From contig CAZVEO010000023.1 in assembly GCA_964626385.1 (NCBI GenBank), positions 1-26,467 of the forward strand: DNA of 26,467 nt. The letters are read 5' to 3'. Shown here piece by piece: positions 24,147 through 26,467 of the stretch. The position numbers were made by a program, and so were the translations under genes. Source of the stretch: Scybalousia_A sp964626385. GTDB taxonomy: Bacteria > Bacteroidota > Bacteroidia > Bacteroidales > P3. Within the stretch, counting starts at the first letter, position 1. Each line of letters begins with the position of its first letter. The notes below the pieces were generated by a model. It had not been told where the DNA came from and did not search any database. It saw only the letters and a program-made list of their open reading frames with translations.

Positions 24147-25034
24147 TTATACAAAAAGAGTAATTACAAGCAACAAAAGATAAAGGAGGTTGAGTAAAGA
24201 GGTATGGAAAAGTAATTTGTTGTAGGTTTGTCTTTCGGTTTTTTTTAACTTTGATAATAAAGATAGACCCGTAAAAAGCATTATTATAGGTAGAATAATT
24301 ATAAATAAACTATTGCAATTTAATCTAAACAAAGAAAAGAAAGAAAACACACCTATAAACAATGCAAGAAGCAAATATTTTATCTCTCCCGCTATTTTAC
24401 CAAAGCGTACTTCAAAAGTCTTTTTGCCATGTGTTTTATCTGTATCTATATCTCGTAAATTGTTGACAGTAAGAATCATTGTAGAAACACAACCGCAAAC
24501 ACAGCCCGCAGCAAATATGCGTTTTATCAAAACCATATCACTACACAACAAATAATAGGATCCACAAGTAGCAACAGGACCATAAAACAAAAAAGCAAAT
24601 ATATCGGCTATACCAAGGTAGGAGAGAGAATAAGGAGTGGCAGTATACAGCCAAGCAAAAATCACAGATAACACTCCTATAATAACAATAGGCAGTCCTC
24701 CTACATAAACCAAATATATTCCGCAAAGCAAAGAAAAAGAGAGATTTAAGCATATGGCTTTTTTCATTTGTTGAATAGAAATTTCTCCTTGTGCCAGTGC
24801 TCTTTTAAAACCTATTCTGTCTTTTTGGTCAGTGCCTCTTTTGTAATCATAGTAATCATTTATAAGGTTACTCAAAGTTTGCAAACTTACTCCACAAAAC
24901 AAAGTTACTATTGCTACAAAATAATTTATGGAAGTTGTCAACAAAGCATAGCACACTCCTATGACTATAGGGACAAATGAGGCAAACAAAGTCTTGGGAC
25001 GAAGTATATTAAACCATTTTTTTATCTCTTTCAT
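24147..25034 (-). CDS. menA: 1,4-dihydroxy-2-naphthoate polyprenyltransferase
   Basis: This 295-residue UbiA-superfamily membrane enzyme has about eight or nine helices. It carries the two Asp-rich prenyl-diphosphate sites, NDYYDYKRGTD (59-69) and NNLRDIDTD (192-200). The N-terminal LRPKTLFASFVPIVIG and the YTATPYSLSYLGIADIFAFLFYGPVA block are typical of MenA rather than UbiA. It joins a polyprenyl chain to DHNA in menaquinone synthesis. No other men genes are in the window. The -7 box TAATTTTG lies 33 bp upstream, next to the palindromic repeat cluster. Confidence 0.93.
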   Translation of the reverse strand: MKEIKKWFNILRPKTLFASFVPIVIGVCYALLTTSINYFVAIVTLFCGVSLQTLSNLINDYYDYKRGTDQKDRIGFKRALAQGEISIQQMKKAICLNLSFSLLCGIYLVYVGGLPIVIIGVLSVIFAWLYTATPYSLSYLGIADIFAFLFYGPVATCGSYYLLCSDMVLIKRIFAAGCVCGCVSTMILTVNNLRDIDTDKTHGKKTFEVRFGKIAGEIKYLLLALFIGVFSFFSLFRLNCNSLFIIILPIIMLFTGLSLLSKLKKTERQTYNKLLFHTSLLNLLYLLLLVITLFV

Positions 25035-25066
25035 GTTAGTTTTCCATCTTTAATTAAAGTACTTTA

Positions 25067-25074
25067 CAAAATTA
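25067..25074 (-). promoter_or_regulatory. menA: Candidate -7 promoter box for menA
   Basis: On the minus strand the bases read TAATTTTG, fitting TAnnTTTG, 33 bp before the menA ATG. The -33 position would fall at the edge of repeat cluster C; no TTTG is seen there. Confidence 0.45.
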
Positions 25075-25085
25075 GTAAAAAATAC

Positions 25086-25345
25086 AGGCACGGGCCACAC
25101 CCGTAGGGTGTTTTATAAGGACACAGGCTGAGCCTGTTCCATAAGGGCAAAGCCGTTACTCTTTTATAAGTTAGCATAGGTTATGATAGGTTGACATGAG
25201 CAGAGATGAGGCTCAGGTCACACCCGCAGGGTGTTTTATAAGGACACAGGCTGTTCCTGTTCCATAAGGGCAAAGCCATTGGCTTTTATATACGCTTTGC
25301 GTCTATGCTAACCTATAAAAACCTATGCTAACTTATAAAAAAACT
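25086..25345. repeat. Mosaic palindromic intergenic repeat cluster C with a 72-73-bp tandem duplication
   Basis: This occupies most of the 399-bp gap between the divergent menA and leucine-rich repeat genes. Two direct copies (25096-25168 and 25219-25290, about 90 percent alike) carry the same ordered modules: CACACCCG(T/C)AGGGTG, TTTTATAAGG, ACAGGCTGAGCCTGT (degenerate in copy 2), then CCATAAGGGCAAAGCC. An ACGCTTTGCGT palindrome (25293-25303) and two TATGCTAAC-C/T-TATAAA units follow. The modules match clusters A and B. Because it lies between divergent starts it is not simply a terminator. Confidence 0.78.
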
Positions 25346-25352
25346 CAAAAAG

Positions 25353-25384
25353 TTTTCTCATATTAGTTTTTTGTTATACTTTTG
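25353..25384 (+). promoter_or_regulatory. Probable promoter of the leucine-rich repeat gene
   Basis: TTTT at 25353-25356 (one off the TTTG -33 box), a 20-bp spacer, and TACTTTTG at 25377-25384 (exact TAnnTTTG) lie 50 bp before the ATG at 25434. Spacing is as expected for Bacteroidota sigma factor recognition. Confidence 0.6.
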
Positions 25385-25433
25385 TACTCTGAATTTAAAA
25401 GATTTATAATTAAAAATTTAACAAATAATTATT

Positions 25434-26467
25434 ATGACAAACAAAAATTTTAAAGTCAATCAAAGGCTTTCCTTATTTTCTATAGGGGGGGGGTAAAACA
25501 TTAACAATCAAACACTTAACCTCCTTAAAACATTTTAAAACCCTTCTTTTATTAACATTTCTTTGTGCAATACCATTTATTTCCAATGCACTAACATTTA
25601 ACAGTTCAGACGGAAAATTAACTTACACTGTTATTTCAGGAACAACCAATGTTTCTGTAAAAGTCGCAAACACTTCTATCAGCGGAGCCATTTCAATACC
25701 TTCAACGGTAACTAATAGCGGTACAACATACAATGTAACGAGTATAGGTAACAGGGCTTTTTCTTATTGTCCCGATTTGACTAGTATAACAATTCCTAAT
25801 TCTGTAACTAGTATAGGTGAGAGTGCTTTTGGAGGTTGTATTGGTTTGAATAGTGTAACAATACCTAGTTCTGTAACAAGTATAGGAGACTATACTTTTC
25901 ATGGTTGTACTGGTTTGACTAGCATAACAATTCCTAATTCTGTAACAAGTATAGGTAATGAAGCTTTTTATGCTTGTGGTCGTCTTACTAATGTAACTAT
26001 TGGTAATTCTGTAACAAGTATAGGTAACAGGGCTTTTTATTATTGTACTGGCTTGACAAGTATAACAATACCTAATTCTGTAACTAGTATAGGTGAGAGT
26101 GCTTTTATTTATTGCTTTAATTTGACAAATATAACAATACCTAATTCTGTAACAAGTATAGGTGAGACTGCTTTTCAGGAGTGTTCTAGTTTGACTAGTA
26201 TAACCTTACAATCTGAGGTTCCACCTACACTTGAAAATACAAACGCTTTTAGTTATATTTCTTCTTCTGCGACGTTTTATGTGCCTAATACGAGTTATCT
26301 TTCTGCAAATAATTGGTCAACTTTTTTAAAGAATTACAATGTTGTTATTCCTAATACAGCCGTTTTGCATACAGGTCGTTGGAATTTTGTTGCTGGGTTG
26401 GGAAACGATGCAAGTCTTTATAATAACAATACTCCTGCAAGTTTTGCATCTACATTTACGGCAGGTA
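25434..26467 (+). CDS. BspA-like leucine-rich repeat surface protein, phase-OFF by a poly-G frameshift (3' partial)
   Basis: The ATG at 25434 opens MTNKNFKVNQRLSLFSI, then a run of nine G (25485-25493), and hits TAA at 25494. The long downstream frame (third-position phase shifted by one) encodes KTLTIKHLTSLKHF, a signal peptide core ending FISNA, a short beta region and seven 23-residue BspA/LRR_5 repeats. It continues to the window edge with no stop. That frame has a TAG at 25483 just before the G run and no ATG, GTG or TTG between there and the repeats, so it has no other usual start. Deleting one G, or adding two, fuses the ATG to the long frame. BspA-type proteins are cell-surface adhesins. 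A sequencing error in the homopolymer is the main alternative. Confidence 0.82.
25485..25493 (+). repeat. Poly-G tract, candidate phase-variation switch
   Basis: Nine consecutive G lie in otherwise A/T-rich DNA, after codon 17 of the leucine-rich repeat gene. With nine G the frame stops at once; with ten it stops after three more codons (V-K-H); with eight or eleven it reads through. No other G or C run of this length was seen in the window. Confidence 0.8.
25735..26217 (+). repeat. Seven tandem 69-bp repeats encoding BspA-like leucine-rich repeats
   Basis: Each unit encodes 23 residues of the form VTSIG-xx-AF-xx-C-xx-LTSITIPNS. Units 2 to 6 are highly similar at the DNA level, with repeated stretches such as CCTAATTCTGTAACAAGTAT. 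Unit 7 diverges at its end (TLQSE). Such near-identity allows repeat number to change by recombination or slippage. Confidence 0.9.

Noticed and set aside
25702..25902. Minus-strand open frame of 66 codons rich in Thr/Tyr/Arg
   Set aside because: It is the antisense shadow of the leucine-rich repeat units; its repetitive composition comes from them.
25735..26217. Regular 69-bp repeats as a possible CRISPR array
   Set aside because: The repeats are contiguous with no spacers and are translated into BspA-type leucine-rich repeats in one frame.

Overview
The window is low-G+C DNA (about one third G+C by eye) from a member of the Bacteroidota, most likely Bacteroidales. The type IX secretion genes gldL, gldM and gldN, a secreted protein ending in a T9SS-type sorting domain, a BspA-like leucine-rich repeat protein, Bacteroidota -7 promoter boxes (TAnnTTTG) and the lack of clear Shine-Dalgarno sites all point this way. 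No rRNA, tRNA, CRISPR array or intact transposase gene was seen.

Layout. 1-193: the 3' end of a T9SS cargo gene, convergent with the minus-strand gldL-gldM-gldN operon (354-3911). 4135-6439: minus-strand genes for a SpoIID/LytB-type amidase-enhancer protein, a small zinc-ribbon protein and a YitT-type membrane protein. 6653-8488: a lipoprotein with an OmpA-like domain and TPRs. 8700-12993: a tightly packed minus-strand envelope operon (lipid kinase, SUI1/YciH factor, RfbD, NlpC/P60 lipoprotein, MBOAT acyltransferase). 13344-14684: trkA. 14776-16732: sufD-nadK on the plus strand. 16706-17266: a miniature transposable element inserted in the 3' end of nadK. 17427-19926: frr-exbB-exbD-tonB on the minus strand. 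20106-24134: plus-strand genes for a BFN-domain protein, a LicD protein, a LolA-like protein, IspH and RecF. 24147-25034: menA on the minus strand. 25434 to the end: the start of a BspA-like leucine-rich repeat surface protein.

Three non-genic structures stand out. (1) The leucine-rich repeat gene has a run of nine G near its start that leaves its signal peptide and repeats out of frame with its only plausible ATG. Losing one G or gaining two would restore the reading frame, so this looks like a slipped-strand ON/OFF switch captured OFF. (2) A 561-bp element with perfect 21-bp terminal inverted repeats and a perfect 8-bp target duplication (TAACCACT) has replaced the last five codons of nadK with eight codons of its own. 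The displaced nadK end can still be read on the far side. (3) A mosaic family of short palindromic modules separated by TTATAAGG-like spacers fills the intergenic regions near 13.1-13.3 kb and 25.1-25.3 kb, and also lies inside the element at 16.7-16.9 kb.

Most genes concern the cell envelope: secretion, TonB energisation, lipoproteins, wall remodelling, rhamnose and acyl modification, and lipid phosphorylation. They are interspersed with housekeeping genes (frr, recF, ispH, menA, nadK, sufD, trkA).
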